From the NCBI GenBank assembly GCA_003116975.1, contig BGKB01000035.1, forward strand, positions 310,001-374,000: a stretch of 64,000 nucleotides of DNA, in the 5' to 3' direction. A program made the translations under genes and the position numbers. The DNA comes from Aurantiochytrium sp. KH105 (lineage: Eukaryota > Sar > Bigyra > Thraustochytrida > Thraustochytriidae). This document shows, one piece after another, positions 47,601-61,287 of this stretch (within the stretch, counting starts at the first letter, position 1; each line of letters opens with the position of its first letter). Below the pieces are notes generated by a model. It did not search any database. It saw nothing but the letters and a program-made list of their open reading frames with translations, and had not been told where the DNA came from.

Positions 47601-50600
47601 CGGACTGCGCCGGCCCGGCGTCTGTATCACCCCCTACAGCTGCCGCCGCCGCTGGAAGACCCCACGAGAGAATCTCTAGTACGAGAGATGTCGAATTTGC
47701 GGTGATGCATCCGAGAGCGGAGAAAAGAATCTTGAAACACGAGGTCTGTCCGCAAAAGCGGCGCCAGTGCGTAATGGCACGGGCCGCAGTTTTGTGCAGT
47801 TTTTCGATCGTCAAGGAGCTACGTGTCATGTCTTCATACGTTGCGCCATTGGGAAGGTATCCTGGCATGAGTCCTCCCCGCAAATCCTGTCCTGGGTCAC
47901 TGTTTTCTTTGGGGCGAATCACCACAAGAATGTCCTCGACAGCCTGTAAACCCGCTGCAAATGCTGACTTGTCGCGCTCCCACCCGAACGATGCATTGCT
48001 CGCGCAAAGCAGCGTCAGGATCTGGTCGCACTGCCGATGCAAAAAGCCGAAACGAGAATGAGAGGCCAACGGAATGATACCCTGCAACACCACTGCGTCT
48101 TCGATCCCCGTGTCGTCCGAGATGCAAATTGAAGCCAGCGCTGCGATAGCCTTGAGTACAGCACGCGCAAGATTTTGCTCCATGAAGAGGCGTTGCGCGC
48201 CACCATCTGGCAGTTTGGATCCTGTCAAACTCAGGCATGGATTCCAAAAGGCAACCTCCGCGCTGGTTGGGCGCTCGCGCACGCCTCGGCCGGGAGAATG
48301 CTGACGTCTTGGTTTCCCGCGAGTCTCCTCGCGGGACCACGTGGGATCTTGTCGAGCATGGGCAATCTGGGACTTGGGACCCGCTTTCGTACCAAACACA
48401 GCGTCCGTGTCGGACGCGGTCATATCGTGGCACAACGCGAGAATGCGCAATGAAGAATGCGCAACATTCGCCCGGATCTCCTTGCTCTCTGGGGAGAGCC
48501 TGGCCTTGCTCGCCGCTGAAAAAAAGAGAACGCACGTCAGACAAACGCCAAAGAGGTCTGACACACCATCGCGCCGCAAGGCCGCGACAAGATCTGATTG
48601 CGTGTCGATTGATACAAAGAGGGCTATCACCTCTTTGCCCAGCCTTTCGACAAAGTCCGCCGTCGCGCTGGTCAGCTGTGCTTGGCCCTCGTCGTTGTCC
48701 ACCTCCATCTGATCTTCGCCAGCGAGCGATTTCGCTCTCTCGCCAGCTTCCTTATCCACGTCCATCTGTTCACTTCCATTGCCCTTGCTTTCAGTGCTCT
48801 TGTCGACGTTCTTGGACTTTTTCCTTTTATTCTTCTTCGTCTTCTTCGTCTTCTTTTTCGCCTTCGTCTTTTTCTTCTTCGTCTTCGTCTTCTCCTGCTG
48901 CTTCTCTCCCGGGCCCTCGTCTGCGGACCCCCTGCTTGAATTGCGCTTCGACCCTTCCTGCGTGGCTTGTGCGTCCGAAGAACCCTGATTAGGGTCGTTA
49001 TCGACCTCCCGCTGGACAAGATCAGCGACAAGCTTTCCCATGACGACGACCGGCAGAATGCGATCTGCATCGGAAGTAGCAGAGAACTTGGGGATCGCCG
49101 ATGCCAGGACGGTTTCCGAAAACACGCGACAGAACTGGACTGCAAACGTACCCATCCGTCTCACATCAGAAGAGCTCCGCGCGGGAGCGCCGAGCAGCTC
49201 AGCATCCAAGTCATTAAGCACGGCGATCTCAGAAATAGCACCAGTTAGAGCAGCAGCGGTGGGGGCGGTGGCGGCTCCATCGTCTGTCTCGGACCGCGCC
49301 CTGCCACGCGCAGTGTCCACGCCTGCTCTAGCGGATGAAGGTCGCTCTGGTTGGATGCCCCGTCGAATCATTTCGTGACTCGGATCGTGACCCTCAACAC
49401 CTCGACTGTGACATGTGCTGCAAAGATCAAAGTCCTCGCAAACAGCGCATTCATAACGCGTGCCAGTGTACAATACCTTTTGGCACCCGTCGCAACGGTA
49501 GACCACACAATTTTGGTGCGATGCCGCAATTTCGGCCTGCTTCGACTGTCTTGATCGCTCCTCCCGCTTTGCGCGTTCTGTGTCCGAGCGCGCAGATTCC
49601 GCCTTGACCTTTTTGTCACTCACATGGACAAAGAAAGCCTGCGCAGACTTGAGAGCGAGCACCACGAAATGGGCAATGGCCGCATGCCCAGCTGCAGTCA
49701 GTGTGATGAGCACTTTGGATGCCCGTTGCATGTCAAGTTCCACTGTGTCCGCGTCGCGGTCTTCTTGCCACGTCAATACCGCTGTTGCATGATACAAACT
49801 CTGCGTAAATGCATACACGGCTCGCTGAAGATCAATGGCAGAGTCGTCCCGCAGGTGCGGCGTCATTCTCATGAGAAGGACGCCACGTTCGCGGATTGCC
49901 AAGGCCAGAGGAGCGAACACACTTTCGAATCGATCCGCCTCTGACAGCCAGGCCCGAAATGACGTCCCGTAGCGACGCCGCGCGACGTCAATTGTGTGAC
50001 ACATTCGCATCGCCTCACTGAGGCTAAATCGTGCTACTACGTCACCCAAGCTACCAAATTGTCGCAGACAGCCCATTACAAGCAGTTCAGCTGCCACTTT
50101 GCTCTCCATGCGACTGATGACTGAGCCCGTTGCCAACGTTGTAGCGCTTTCCGGGCCATGACGAAGGTGCAGCTGCACGCGCAGCTTCTCTGCAAGCGCA
50201 ATTTGCGCAAGGTGCACAACCGTCAATCCATCGCGCGCCGAAAGCAAATCGTGTGCATTCTTGTTCTCCAGCTGTTGCACGAGCGCCTCACCCTCTGGTG
50301 CGCTTGGCAAGTAAAGGGCTGCGTCAAGCCCAAGCCTCCAAGCTTTGGCAAGCTTGGTCTCGAGGCCACGCACGCAGATCTTACTGCTCAAAAGATGCCG
50401 GGAGAGCTCCCATGCAGGTCGCATAAAATCGAGCCAAAGCTGGCTCGACGTCGGCATCGCATATGCTTCGGCAGCTTTGATGGTCTGCGCCATGGGTCCA
50501 ACATTGAAAACAACATCGACGGATCCCCTCGCCTGCGCAATCATGCATTCCAATGGGGTAAGAGGTAGATCACACCAAATCGAGCAGCGCTTCTTCGGGA

Positions 50601-53600
50601 CGCGCACGCGACGTCGGAATGGTCCAATATAGATGGAGTCGTCCGAGTCGTTGAACGCTTCGCTGGGTCGTTCCCCAGCTTTACCCTTGCGCGCAGCTGA
50701 CGAAGATGTCGCAGAAGACGATCGAGTCTGCTCTTCAGAAACCTTGGCGCTCACCTCACTATTGGCAACGTGCGACGAGGCGATGGAGACACGGAGTCCA
50801 ACCATGGCGTGCGTCGGATTGGCAAATTGCGCGGTGAGGACAAGCGAATCTTCTGATGCTTGTCTGCGGTGCGAAGACGAGTCGTTACGCCGTTGCAAAA
50901 GGCTTCCGAGACGTTGTGCGCTCCCTACGGCCTTGAGGAGTGATCCGCCCCAGGAAAAGTTGGCAGAGAGTGGATGTTCAGATGTCAAGGCCACAACGTT
51001 CTCGAAGAAGAATGACGTTGGAACTTGTGAGGCTTCTGCTCGCGCCGCCTTCAACTTGGCTCGCGCTGCAGTCTCATCGAGAGGGGCCAAGGCCCGAGCA
51101 CCTGCCATAATCGGCTCTGCAGAAGACGACGGGGCACGGGACAGTGCCTGGCGGCGCGATCGCTTCGAGGAGGTCGTGCTTGTTTTTTCTTGCGACGACT
51201 TGGCAACTAGCTCCGCAAGGCTTTGAAGCTTGGCTTCCAAATCACGTTGTGCGGCTCGCGGGACACACTTGGCCATGCTACCATCGTCGTAAAGAACCAA
51301 AAGAACCGGATTTGTTGACGCCATGAAGGGAATGCTCTCTTCATGGGCAAGGCGGTCTTCAGGTTGACGTCCACCAAACGCACGCGAAAGATTCCAGGCA
51401 CTTGGAACCGAACCAAAGAACGTTGCAGCTTGGTCAAAACGAAACATGTCATAACTCGAACCCCGCGCCCAGACCGGAGGCCACACGCACATATCGACGA
51501 CCTGTTTGCGCTTTTCGCTGCGGTTCGCTCTCCTCGAACTAGGCCCGTCGCTACTCGAGGCCGAAATTCCGGCACCACTTCGTGCTACGGTGCTACCAGT
51601 TCCAGCTTGACCTTCATGAGGTCGTCGATTGAGACCTCCTGCTGGGGATGTGGACGACTCGCCAGATTGTGTCTCCTCGACAGGCCGTCCAATCTCGATA
51701 GGCTCGTACCCTTCGATGAGGTTGGACACCTGAAAGATAGCCATCGTCTTGCACGGCTTGGACGTCGATGTTTCCTCGGCGACCACTGTCATGGCATGAG
51801 CAGAACTGCTCCTCCCGACACCGCAACCGCTGATACTACTACTACTGCTTCCACTGCCACCACCGCCAGCAACACCACCCCGCGCGAGACCAATCGAAAG
51901 CCAGGAGCCATTTCCAAGAGACGAGCGGTGAACAGATCCACCATCGAACCAGTCGATCCAGTGCAGTGCTGGAGCAGCGCAGGCGGAGATGGAAGTGCGC
52001 TTGAAAGCCCGTGCGCCCTGACTTTCCGATGGGGAGGCATCCGATACAACGTGCACGTCAACAGGATGCTTCTGTGCGGTGACGAATCCGTCGTCTCCAA
52101 CGGTGACTCGAGCACAAGTACCTTCTGCCAATGTCACAAGAAGCTCATGACCTCCTGACATTGTCCGCGATGCCGGTGGCACATGGAGGGAGACGATTTG
52201 CTGATGGCCCCATGACTGGTCAAGGTCCACTGGGTCAATAACGTCAGGCGGACTCGTCTGCTTTCGCTCCGGAAGCTTGACATCCTGTACTTTGATCTGA
52301 TGGGACTGTGTCGCAATATAAACGCGCACAGATCGCAGATCAGTTGCACCAGGAACGACTGCAAAGGTTTCGATTTTTTCTCCGAAATCGAAAAAGAGCG
52401 CCGGATACGTAGAGTCTTCCGCGTAGTCAAAGACTTTCATCCACAACGTAGATACAACAATGAGAAATTCCGCGTGGCCCGGTGCCCATGCAGTGCCAAT
52501 TACTTTGCCCACGATTCCCGTTTGAATTTCCATCTGCGTGAGCCCAAGGGCAAGCTCAAGGCGGATTTTGTTCTGCACTGTCCCACTGGGCGAAAGAGTA
52601 AGAACTTGGCAATTTCCCTCACCGGAAACGGCAACAACTTCATCGCGGCCAGGGTTGAACCTAATTTGTCGCACAACGAAATTAAGAGGGATCCGAAGCG
52701 GCGCAAGCGCGGACTCCGGAACGTCACTGCCATATGACACCCCATCTGTGCCAGAGCGAGCAAGAGCGTCGACGAAAGGTTGAGCACCGTACGTATGACC
52801 AGCGTCATCGCGTGCTCCCGGGCAAAGAAGCGCGCCTGCGTGGATGCATCGCAGTGCAACACCCTCGGCAACAAAGACTTGGCCCCGGGCATTTGCAGCA
52901 ATGAGGCGATCATGGGCCAGAGGACGTGTCAGAGCCCCTCCGCCCTGCATCGCAGAGCGCCCAGTAAGTGACAGAATATTGGAGCCGCGTGACATGGGCA
53001 TCCGCTGCGCCGCTGAGAATGCCGCGAGACCTGCTGGAAGGTCAGAAAATTTGCGCCGTGCTTTGAAGACGTCCGATTCTGTACTCACGCGATACTCAAA
53101 GAAGCCGCGCAGCTCAGCACCCGAGGACTCGAAGTGCAGGTGTACGCGCAACAACCATTCAAGGGTCTTGAAGACAGCGAGCCCAAATCCCGTTTCTTCC
53201 ACGACCTTGGAAACCTCAGCCGAGAGAGAGAGATGAGATTGATCGGCAAGTGCTTGAAAACACATTGCCAACATGTCGCGCATTGTTGCGCCATGAAGCC
53301 CGCCTTGTCCATTGCCCAATGAAGACTTGCTCGCGACGGAATTCTTTTGGCTGCTATTTTTAGTGCCCTTCAGCTCTGCGCGCTTGAAGCCTGGGTCGTT
53401 CGATACGAGGCGGGGCTTTTGCGCCGAGCACGAGGATCCGGCGCCGCAATCACAGAAAAAGGGGGAGCGGCGCGCGTACGTGATTTTGTGACCTCGGTGG
53501 CATGTCTTCGCGCAAATTGTACAGCAACCTTTGCCCTCTACAAGATCACACGTGAGACAGTGGTACCAATGTTGTTCCTCATAGTGTTCACCGGTTTGGG

Positions 53601-56600
53601 CATACGTGCATGCTTGCCGCGTCGCCTTTGACTTTCTACGTCGCGATGACGTTGTTGCTGACGATGACGAGGCCATCCGTGCGGCCATCGGCGTGGCAGA
53701 CGATGATACTCGTTGAGAATCAAGATTGACGCGGACGACTTCTTGTCGCCACCGAGCTTCAGCGAGAGCAGCCTCAATCCGATCCGACGGCATTTCTCGG
53801 GGCAAAGCATTGCGGGGCTGCAGCTTTGGGCTGTCAGCGCTCGTACTGGCGGCCTGGCGCGGGGGTTCTGCTGTGTCCCCTGAGCGACTGTAGTGAAGTA
53901 AGTCGGCAGCAGATGCGAGTTCGCGCGCGCTCACGCCATCCGAATTAGCGTTGCCACTGGCGACCGTGGTGAAGGGATTCATTGACGAAAGTCCATCTTC
54001 ATCGACTTGCATCGCATCCGGGTTGTCTTCACTCTCATCTCTGCTCTCCGCACGCACATCGTCGCTTTCCATATTCCCCTTGTTCATGTCACTCGCTTCT
54101 TTTGATGCCTCGTTCTTCTTATCTGCATTGCCGCCACTCTCACCGGCACTGCCAGGAGCCGCATTACCCCCATGATTGGCGTCATCTTCTTCGTTGTCGT
54201 CATCGTCACCGTGGAGCAAAAACATGTCTTCGGCAAGGTCGGAATCGGTGTCGAGCACAACATGCATGCCACTGAATCCGTCTGCATCGTTGTTGTCATC
54301 ATCATCATCGTCGTCGTCGTCGCCGTCGCCGCCGCCGCCGCGGTCACGGCTAATACTCAGGCTATCATTGCCATTGTCATTGTCATTGTCGTTGTCGCCA
54401 TCGTTGTCGTCCTCCCCGGCGTCACCGCCCTCGTTGTCATCATCATCGTCATCATCGTCATCATCATCATCATCATCATCATCGTCGTCCTCGTTATCGT
54501 CCTCGTGGTCGTCGTTGACCGCATCCTCACTCTCAAGGTCCACCAGACCATCAACTTCGTCGTCAGTTCCGACTCCACGAGCAGCATGGTCCCGATTGGC
54601 ATTATCATTTCCATCGCTCTTTCTGGAAGCATCTTGCTCATTCTTGCTGGCCTCGCAACTTTCATCGGGACGAACATCAAACTCGTCGCGAACACCTGCG
54701 CTTCCTTCGAGAGCTTGCGTAAGGGCCGCGGTCCGGTCGTCTCGAGAAGACGACGCATCCGCGCCATCGTGACTGTTTCCACCAAAGCTGAACTCGCCTT
54801 CGCTATCAGGCTCGAGAAGACGCAATACATCGTGCTCCCATACAACGTGCCGAAGATCCAGAGCGTCATCCTGTCTTGACGACCGTAGTCCTTCAAACGC
54901 TCTATAGTGAGAGGCAGAAGACGTTGACCCACCGAGTCGACGACGGCGCGAGGCGTTTAAGGCCCCCGAATCTCCACCTCCTCGACGATTACGGCCGGCA
55001 GCCTGCAAGTCCTCAAGACGCTGAAGAAGCGCTGCTCGACGGGCGGACCAAGGCCGGCTCTCATCGCGTGAGCTCGCGTCGCGACGAAGTGAGGAAAGGC
55101 GCCCTCGCAGACTTCCCCGAACATTCATTCCCCGACCTTGTTCAGGTCTTGCACCTCGCGAGGTAGCAGAGCCACCTGTGTGGGAACGGCCGGGTCGTCC
55201 GCCATTTCTACCCATTCTTGATCTCCCTCTGTCATTGCCTTCGTCTGCCTCATGTGCGGAGCCTTGCGTCTGTTTCTTCGCTCCTAGATGGAGCGCCTTG
55301 GAGGCGCTTGAAAATGCAATTGCTACGAGACTCACGCTGCGCTCGTATTCGTCATCCATGGTATGAGCATATTCATCACCGTGTACTGCCGAAAGGATTC
55401 GCGCGCAGAGACGCACCACGGACGTTTGCGGAGTCACCGGCACAAGCGTTTCAAGAAGTTGCTGCAATGAATCACTAAATGTGTGAGATCGCCCAACGTA
55501 CGTGATGGCCTCCTTTGCAAGAGCCGTCGCAAGGGGAGGATCCTGCATGGCTGATTCGAGTCTCAGCAGAGGCGTGAGACTCTCGAGCGAGACAACATGC
55601 CGTGCACGGGACGGATTAAAGAGGCCTCTGAGGACAATCTCTGCCACCGCTTGGCAAGACTCATGATAGTCGCGCTCAACGCTATGGGCGCGACTCACAA
55701 GAATGTCGGCAATTGATGTGACTACGCCCCAAAGCTTTCGCTCGAGATCATCCGTATGGTCACTCATCATGGGAAAGAGATTCAGCAAATGGTACATGAC
55801 GATCTCTCCGCGGTGAGAGTCCCACATGTGGGTTGATGTCTGCTGAGACAGAGAAGCGCTCAAAGCGCCGAGGGTGCTGTTCAAAAGGTCCGAAGCTGCA
55901 ATTTTGACCGCTGCAGGAAGCATCGGGGTCGCGAGAGCGTGGCGAACCTGCATGAAAAAGAGCGCCATGTCATCCCACCTGGCGTTGGCGCGCACGGTGT
56001 CGAGATCTCCAAAGCGAGTAAGAGCGTGATATGAACTGTCCAGGATACACTCTGTGGATCCCCTCGTAAAGACCTTGGCAAGGGCCTCTTGGAGTGTCAT
56101 TTTGGCCTCACTGCCAAGCACCGTGGGATCCATGACCACAATCAGACCGAGGAGGCTCGAGATGGATACTTGTGTGAAGCAGAGATCCGAGTTGAAGGAG
56201 ACTTCCATGATAGGGAGGGCTCGAAGTGTCGCATCATTGACAAAGGCCGCGCACGCCATGCCACAGTCGCCGGGTGTCTGCAAGACCTCTGGAGAAAAGG
56301 GCGCGACGCACGCCATCTTTCGCAGAATGGAAAGCTGTGCTTTGAGCAAATTTACATCGGCGCCGCGGATTGCAGCCAACAACGCGCACCGTTGGGGAAA
56401 CTGCAGCAAATTGAGACGAAGCGCAACCTCGAAAAGATTCCGTAAATCAGGAGCGTCTTCCCCCGCAGCGTCGGCGCGGATCGACATTGAAATGGCGCCT
56501 TCGAGAGCGGCTTGCCAATGGTGAAGCAATTGCGCGCTGAGTCTCGCCACCTTGTCTAGCAGCGCCCGCGGAAGACGTGACGCAAGAGACGCAAAGAGGC

Positions 56601-59600
56601 GCGCAAAAAAATCGCTAATCGAGGACAGCTCGCGAATGGAATGACGACGTTCGAGAATCAGTGTCGCCGATGCATCCATGAATTCGTCCAGAGAGGAAAG
56701 GGTTTCGGTGCCGAGCACGCCTGTGGGGCCAAACATTTCGTTGCTTCCCTGAAAGCAAAGGTTCTGCGCCAAGAGCATCATGCTTGGTACCACCAAGGTT
56801 TCGCTAACACTCGGAGAGGCTGCTGCACTCTCGTCATGCAGAGGTCTCGGTGGCGACTGTTCGGCCTTGTCCAATAAACCTGCTACATCGACCGACCCAG
56901 AGAGTTCAAGCAAACCGAGAACTCGATAGCACGAGTCCAGAAGCTTGACATCTGCGGGGCCATTTCGTACTTGGGGCCCTTGTTGCGCGTCGAAAGTGCT
57001 CAAGACTTTCACGGCCCGTCGGGCGAGATCTGCGCACGCAACTTGCACCTGGGGAGATGCAACGACGACTGCCGAAGAAGTTGGCAAAAGAGAACCTCCA
57101 AGGGAAGGGATGGTGTCTTGAAGCTTGAAATCCGTCACGAAGGAGGCCAAAAGGCGGAGTCGTTCCTGGCTCGACCGCTGTCGATCAGTAACGTCAGAAG
57201 TCCGGAATACTGCGTGTTGGCGGTTTCCCGACGCAACTTTATCAGCCAGCAGTTCTGCGATGAAGCCTTCCGCCAAAGCGAAAAGCCAAGCCTGCGCCGC
57301 ACGGTCTTCCTTTGCGGCGCGACCGAGGGAAGACTCGATGAGGTGAAGAAACTCAGGCGCCAAATGTGGCATTTCAGGAATTGTCCTGCACAGGACTTTT
57401 GCATAGGTTGGTCGGTATATGAGCTCCCGAAAAGAGTGCACGGGGGCCGAAAGGGCGCGGCGGGACAGCCTTTCAAAAGATGTCTCCACAAGACGAAGGC
57501 CATTCGGTCCAATGCGCTGGAGGGTTGACGCAAAAATTGTGTCGAGGAGCTGTGCCGCATTCTCGCTCTCCACGTGATGAAATTCATTTGCGTCGTCAAG
57601 CGACCCGACCAAATAAATGATCAACACCTGAAGTTCCACGTCGGTGAAATGGTTCCTGGCCACGGCCAGATAAAGGGGGTTTGTAGCGAGAAGGTCGAGG
57701 TCATCAGGAAATTCCGGACAGGTGCGGTTTGAATCGTGTACAAAGGGGAAAAGGATATCGACACTGAGTCCCAAAAGCTTCATCTTGGCATAGTCGGCGC
57801 ACACCTCGGCCAGAAAAACGCGGGTGCGGCCCGACATGATGCATGCCCAGAGAATCATAGCTTGGTCCACTTCTTCCTCCTCGTTGTTGCTGACTGACTC
57901 TGTGAGCGCAGCGACATCGTCTATCGAAGAAACTGTGGCTGTACTTGCCCGGAAGTTGTTGCTGCGCGCCGGGAACGATGGCTGGCGCATGGAATTGCCG
58001 CGACGTCGAATACGCCTCGGATCAGCCAAGGGGTCCCGAGCCCAGCGGACAAGAGCGCTGGTCCAGACTGAGGCATCAAATCCCTCGGGAAGTGCTACAG
58101 AGCTTGCCCCCAAACCAATACCGAGGAGAAATACGAGAGTGCATCGAACTGAGGGATGGACATTTTCATGATCAAGCCATGCCAAAGGCACTTCCTCAGC
58201 GAGAAATGCAAGGGCGAGCTTGGACATATTGTGCTGGCTGGGCTGGCCCATGCTCAAAAAGCTTGCCACCAAATGCGGGGTAACAATCGTAGTATGCCCG
58301 TTCTCTGTTGACTTGGCCTGTCTGTCTGTCTTGGCTTCTGTTTCTGCATTCTTCGCCTGCGATCGCCCAAGTGATTCAATGTGATTCTGAAGCTGAAACA
58401 ATTGCGCAAGTACGGCGAAGCTGTACTTTTGTGTCGCGGCGCGCAGAGACTTGTCTTCTGCCGCCGCCGCCTCCTTCTCCTCGCCACCGCTGTCATTGCC
58501 AGCTTCGGCGTTGTCGCTGCCGCTGCTGCCGCCAGCAATTTCACTCTCCCTCTCCGCAAGGTGACTTCTGGTCGCTGCTACATCGACAGGAAATTTGGGC
58601 GATGGCGCGCCAGTGGCTGCGTCGCGTGTCGTCCCCTTGCTACTTGAAGGCTCTTGGCGTTGCGCCATCATCCATGAAGACAAAAGAATGCGGACAACCC
58701 GAAGTAAGCTATTCACAAGGTCTTCCCCGCTCTCCTCGAGATTGCTTCGATTGCCAGGAGATTGCGAGCTAGCGTCCTTTTCCTTTGAAGAATTGGCGAC
58801 GCGACTGGAGTCGCGGGTCCGCTCAAGAGTCTCGAGGTCACCCGCGAGACTGCTATTCCTGAGCATATAGGCCATCGAAAGAGGGTGACGAGGACGTCGA
58901 AGAAGACGCAGGCGGTCCCAGGCAAAGCTGGAGTCAGCCTCGAGTTGGCCCAACACTAGTTTGAACAATCGATGGCACCACAACAGAAGCGCAAACTGTT
59001 GCTCTTGAGAAATGGTCGCTTGCGAAGGAGATCCTTGCCATGCAGCCGAGGTTTCGGCTTCTGCGGGCTGACGATCTCGGTCGCGATCGGCGTTGCCCGG
59101 TCGCGTGTCCTGTGTCCCAAGCGAGATATACTTGTTTTCCGATGACGAGTCCAGCGATGCCATGCTCACGGGGGGGAGAGGCCCTTTGCCAATAACTGCA
59201 AGGAGCACAGCCTCCTCTGAGCCTGACTCGCTCAACGAGGTCTGGACATAATGCCCCAAGACGGCCGCGAGAGCGTCGCCATCTTCTCGAGCATCTGGAC
59301 TCACGAGCTCAGCGAGGGTACGCGAGATGAGAGCAAGCCTCGCGTCAGCATCGTCCACAAGCAAGAGCTCATGAATGAAAAGGTTGACGAGAGCACGCAT
59401 GACTGCATTGGCACGCGAAATATCCTGATCTCTAGGTACGTCTTGCGCAGCCTGGCGCGCGATGCGGGCAATGCCACATAGCCATCCCTTGGAGAGGGGC
59501 CCTACAGCCGCAAGTCGTGCTGTAAGCTCGACGATAAAGTCTGCGTTGTCCCAAATGAGGCGGCTCGGGGTCGAAGAGGCACCCAAGGTTTCCATTGTTG

Positions 59601-59907
59601 CGATAATGTCGCTCTCTGAATGCGCAGCGGTGCGCTTACGCTGTCGAGTTCTGGAGCGCGTTGGTACATTGGAATCGGCTTCGACGGTGGCGGCGGTGGT
59701 GTCGCGCATTTTGGTCGTGGCAAAGTCATCAGAGTCCGCACCATGAAACGACGAGGCCACCAAGGACACTGCGATGCTCTCAACATCGCTGTCAATCTCG
59801 GCTGCAGGTGTTGCATCTCCTGCTTCGGCCGCCACGGCACTGGCATTGGCCATGGTGAGGCCCGACCCAAGCATAGCGTCCCGAGTTTGCCCTTTTCCGT
59901 GCGGCAT
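39091..59907 (-). CDS. UBR4: UBR4/BIG-type giant E3 ubiquitin ligase, intronless 20.8 kb
   Basis: UBR4 (plant BIG, fly Pushover) is a cytosolic N-recognin and E3 ligase. The 6,938-residue product has an alpha-solenoid N-terminal half, a UBR box at about 2100-2163 (CTYAQTGEHYEE, CTICAKTCHRGH, FCDCGAGSSC), a beta-propeller-like region after it, a ZZ zinc finger at about 3467-3512 (CDGCQKVL, YECAVCEDFDLC), a BIG-type zinc-rich block at about 4480-4529 (CPRCNRVV, CRQC, CVDCGYC), and at the C-terminus the hemiRING (CVVCKEGY at 6437 to the HLSCHSE motif at about 6590). Animal and plant forms are about 5,100-5,200 residues; the excess is low-complexity sequence: poly-Asp around 1810-1871 and 5073-5129, a Lys-rich tract around 3650-3708, poly-Gly around 6037-6056. 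The frame is open upstream to 60039 only through GTG; 59907 is the first ATG, and the ATG at 59853 (CACCATGG) is an alternative. Confidence 0.95.
44521..44690 (-). repeat. poly-Asp coding tract (GTC/ATC on plus strand)
   Basis: Within the giant gene, about 55 codons of almost pure Asp written with a mix of GAC and GAT, on the plus strand GTC/ATC triplets. A shorter tract of the same kind is at about 44910-44945. Confidence 0.9.
54296..54480 (-). repeat. Asp/Asn/Gly acidic coding tract
   Basis: Second acidic tract of the giant gene, with long Asp runs interrupted by Asn, Gly and Glu, again with mixed GAC/GAT codons. Confidence 0.85.
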
Positions 59908-60741
59908 AGCGCGCACAGCAATAGAAAGTTTTGCGTGTACAAGTTGGTCTGCTCGCGAGTCAAGACCTCGGCCTTGACTGCGCGCGTGAGAGCGCGTGTG
60001 AGAGCGCGAGCTCTCCGGCGAGAGCGAGTGGCGCTCCACTCGGGATCGCTTTCAGGCGAGCGAGTTGCTCCCCTTTCCGCCTTGCCGCCCGACCGTGGTA
60101 AGGCTCGGACGGGCCAAGGAGAACAGACGCCCTGCAGGCGCCGGTGCCTTGTGCGATTCCCGACGCCAGGCGGATTGAGTTTGTCTCGTGCTGCGGCCGC
60201 CACGGCCGCGCGGGATGGAGACCAAAGGTGGATGGATGGATGGATGGATGGGTGAAAGGAGATTGCTGCTGCGCCTGGACTAGCTCGCGCGAAACCCGGG
60301 CGTGCGTTGGCCACGCACGCGGCGCGACACAGGCTCAGACGCACACCAGACGCGCGCGCGGTCCGCCAAGCGCGGGTCTCGTCCGCGCGGCGCAGCACAG
60401 CGCAACACAGGCAGGCCTCCAATTTTTTATTTGATGGGATTCCTCGTTTGGGCTCCAGCCAGGGTTTTTGAATTCTGCCCCTTTTTTAGCCAAGTTTCAT
60501 CCCGCCTCGGACCTGTATACAATGTTATTTGTGGTGTTTATTTGCGGAAAAGACCAAAACTGCAGCACAGCCAGCCGCGAAGCAAGCAAAGGCCAAAAGC
60601 TGCGTTTGTTTTGTCGGCTTTCGCGCGCGCAGACTTTGCGCAAGCTTACGAAGCGCTGTACGCGCGTGCAGCCCCCTCCCCCTCGCTTCCTTCGTACCGA
60701 GATCCGTAGGGCGCAGTTGTGAGTGAGCGCCGAAAGCGCTC
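59908..60741. other. divergent promoter region of the UBR4-like and small membrane genes
   Basis: About 830 bases containing (GGAT)n at 60231-60252, GC-rich 5' flank of the giant gene, and a more AT-rich segment around 60420-60560. No gene or RNA was recognised. Confidence 0.45.
60231..60252. repeat. (GGAT)n microsatellite
   Basis: Five GGAT units about 325 bases upstream of the UBR4-like start codon. Confidence 0.9.
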
Positions 60742-61287
60742 ATGACGAGCCGCTTGCGCCAGCCGCACATTGTGCGCGAGCTCCGCGATGGCAAGGTCTC
60801 GCCGCAGGGTTCGCCGCAGCAAGTGGGCGCGGGCTCCGGAGCACCGCATCGAAAGCTCACGCCCGTGAAAGGTCTCGGAGGCTCGCTCGCCGCGATGGCT
60901 GCCGCACGAGACGCAGCAACCGGAGCAGGGAGCAGCTTCATACAGCAGGTCAGCCCAGGAGGCCGACTCGCGGGGCCCTTCAAAGCACTCACATACGCCC
61001 TGGGCTTTGGCGTCGCTATGAGTGTTGCGTTCATGACGCAACCAAACCATTCGCTCATTGGGACGGATAACTGCTTCAGCAGTGTACATAAGTGGGCGCT
61101 CGTGAAGCGCGACCAATTCTTTGGCGTCGAGACCCCTCGGGAGGTCCTTGAGAACCCATCCGCGGACTTGAAGCAACTTCGTGCTTCCAAACAGTCGGGC
61201 ACGCTTTCATATAGCGCGCTTGATGAAGCCTATGAGATCGCGCGTCTGCGCCATTTGCTAGACCGGGACAATGAAAATGCGAAATGA
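60742..61287 (+). CDS. hypothetical one-pass membrane protein, 181 aa
   Basis: The frame starts at an ATG and encodes a basic, Gly/Ser/Pro-rich N-terminus (about 1-70), one hydrophobic segment at about 81-98 (PFKALTYALGFGVAMSVAFM), then a soluble C-terminal part of about 80 residues (TDNCFSSVHKWALVKRDQFF; ALDEAYEIARLRHLLDRD) predicted helical at the end. The layout resembles small mitochondrial inner-membrane or respiratory-complex accessory subunits, but no family was recognised and the N-terminus is not a clear targeting signal. A strong AGGCCTAGGCCTAG palindrome follows the stop by 14 bases. Confidence 0.7.
   Translation: MTSRLRQPHIVRELRDGKVSPQGSPQQVGAGSGAPHRKLTPVKGLGGSLAAMAAARDAATGAGSSFIQQVSPGGRLAGPFKALTYALGFGVAMSVAFMTQPNHSLIGTDNCFSSVHKWALVKRDQFFGVETPREVLENPSADLKQLRASKQSGTLSYSALDEAYEIARLRHLLDRDNENAK

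Noticed and set aside
54172..54879. Second Val/Ile-rich plus-strand frame
   Set aside because: Antisense of the other acidic tract of the giant gene.
59908..60039. N-terminal extension of the UBR4-like protein
   Set aside because: The frame start at 60039 is a GTG, not expected for a nuclear gene; the first ATG is at 59907.
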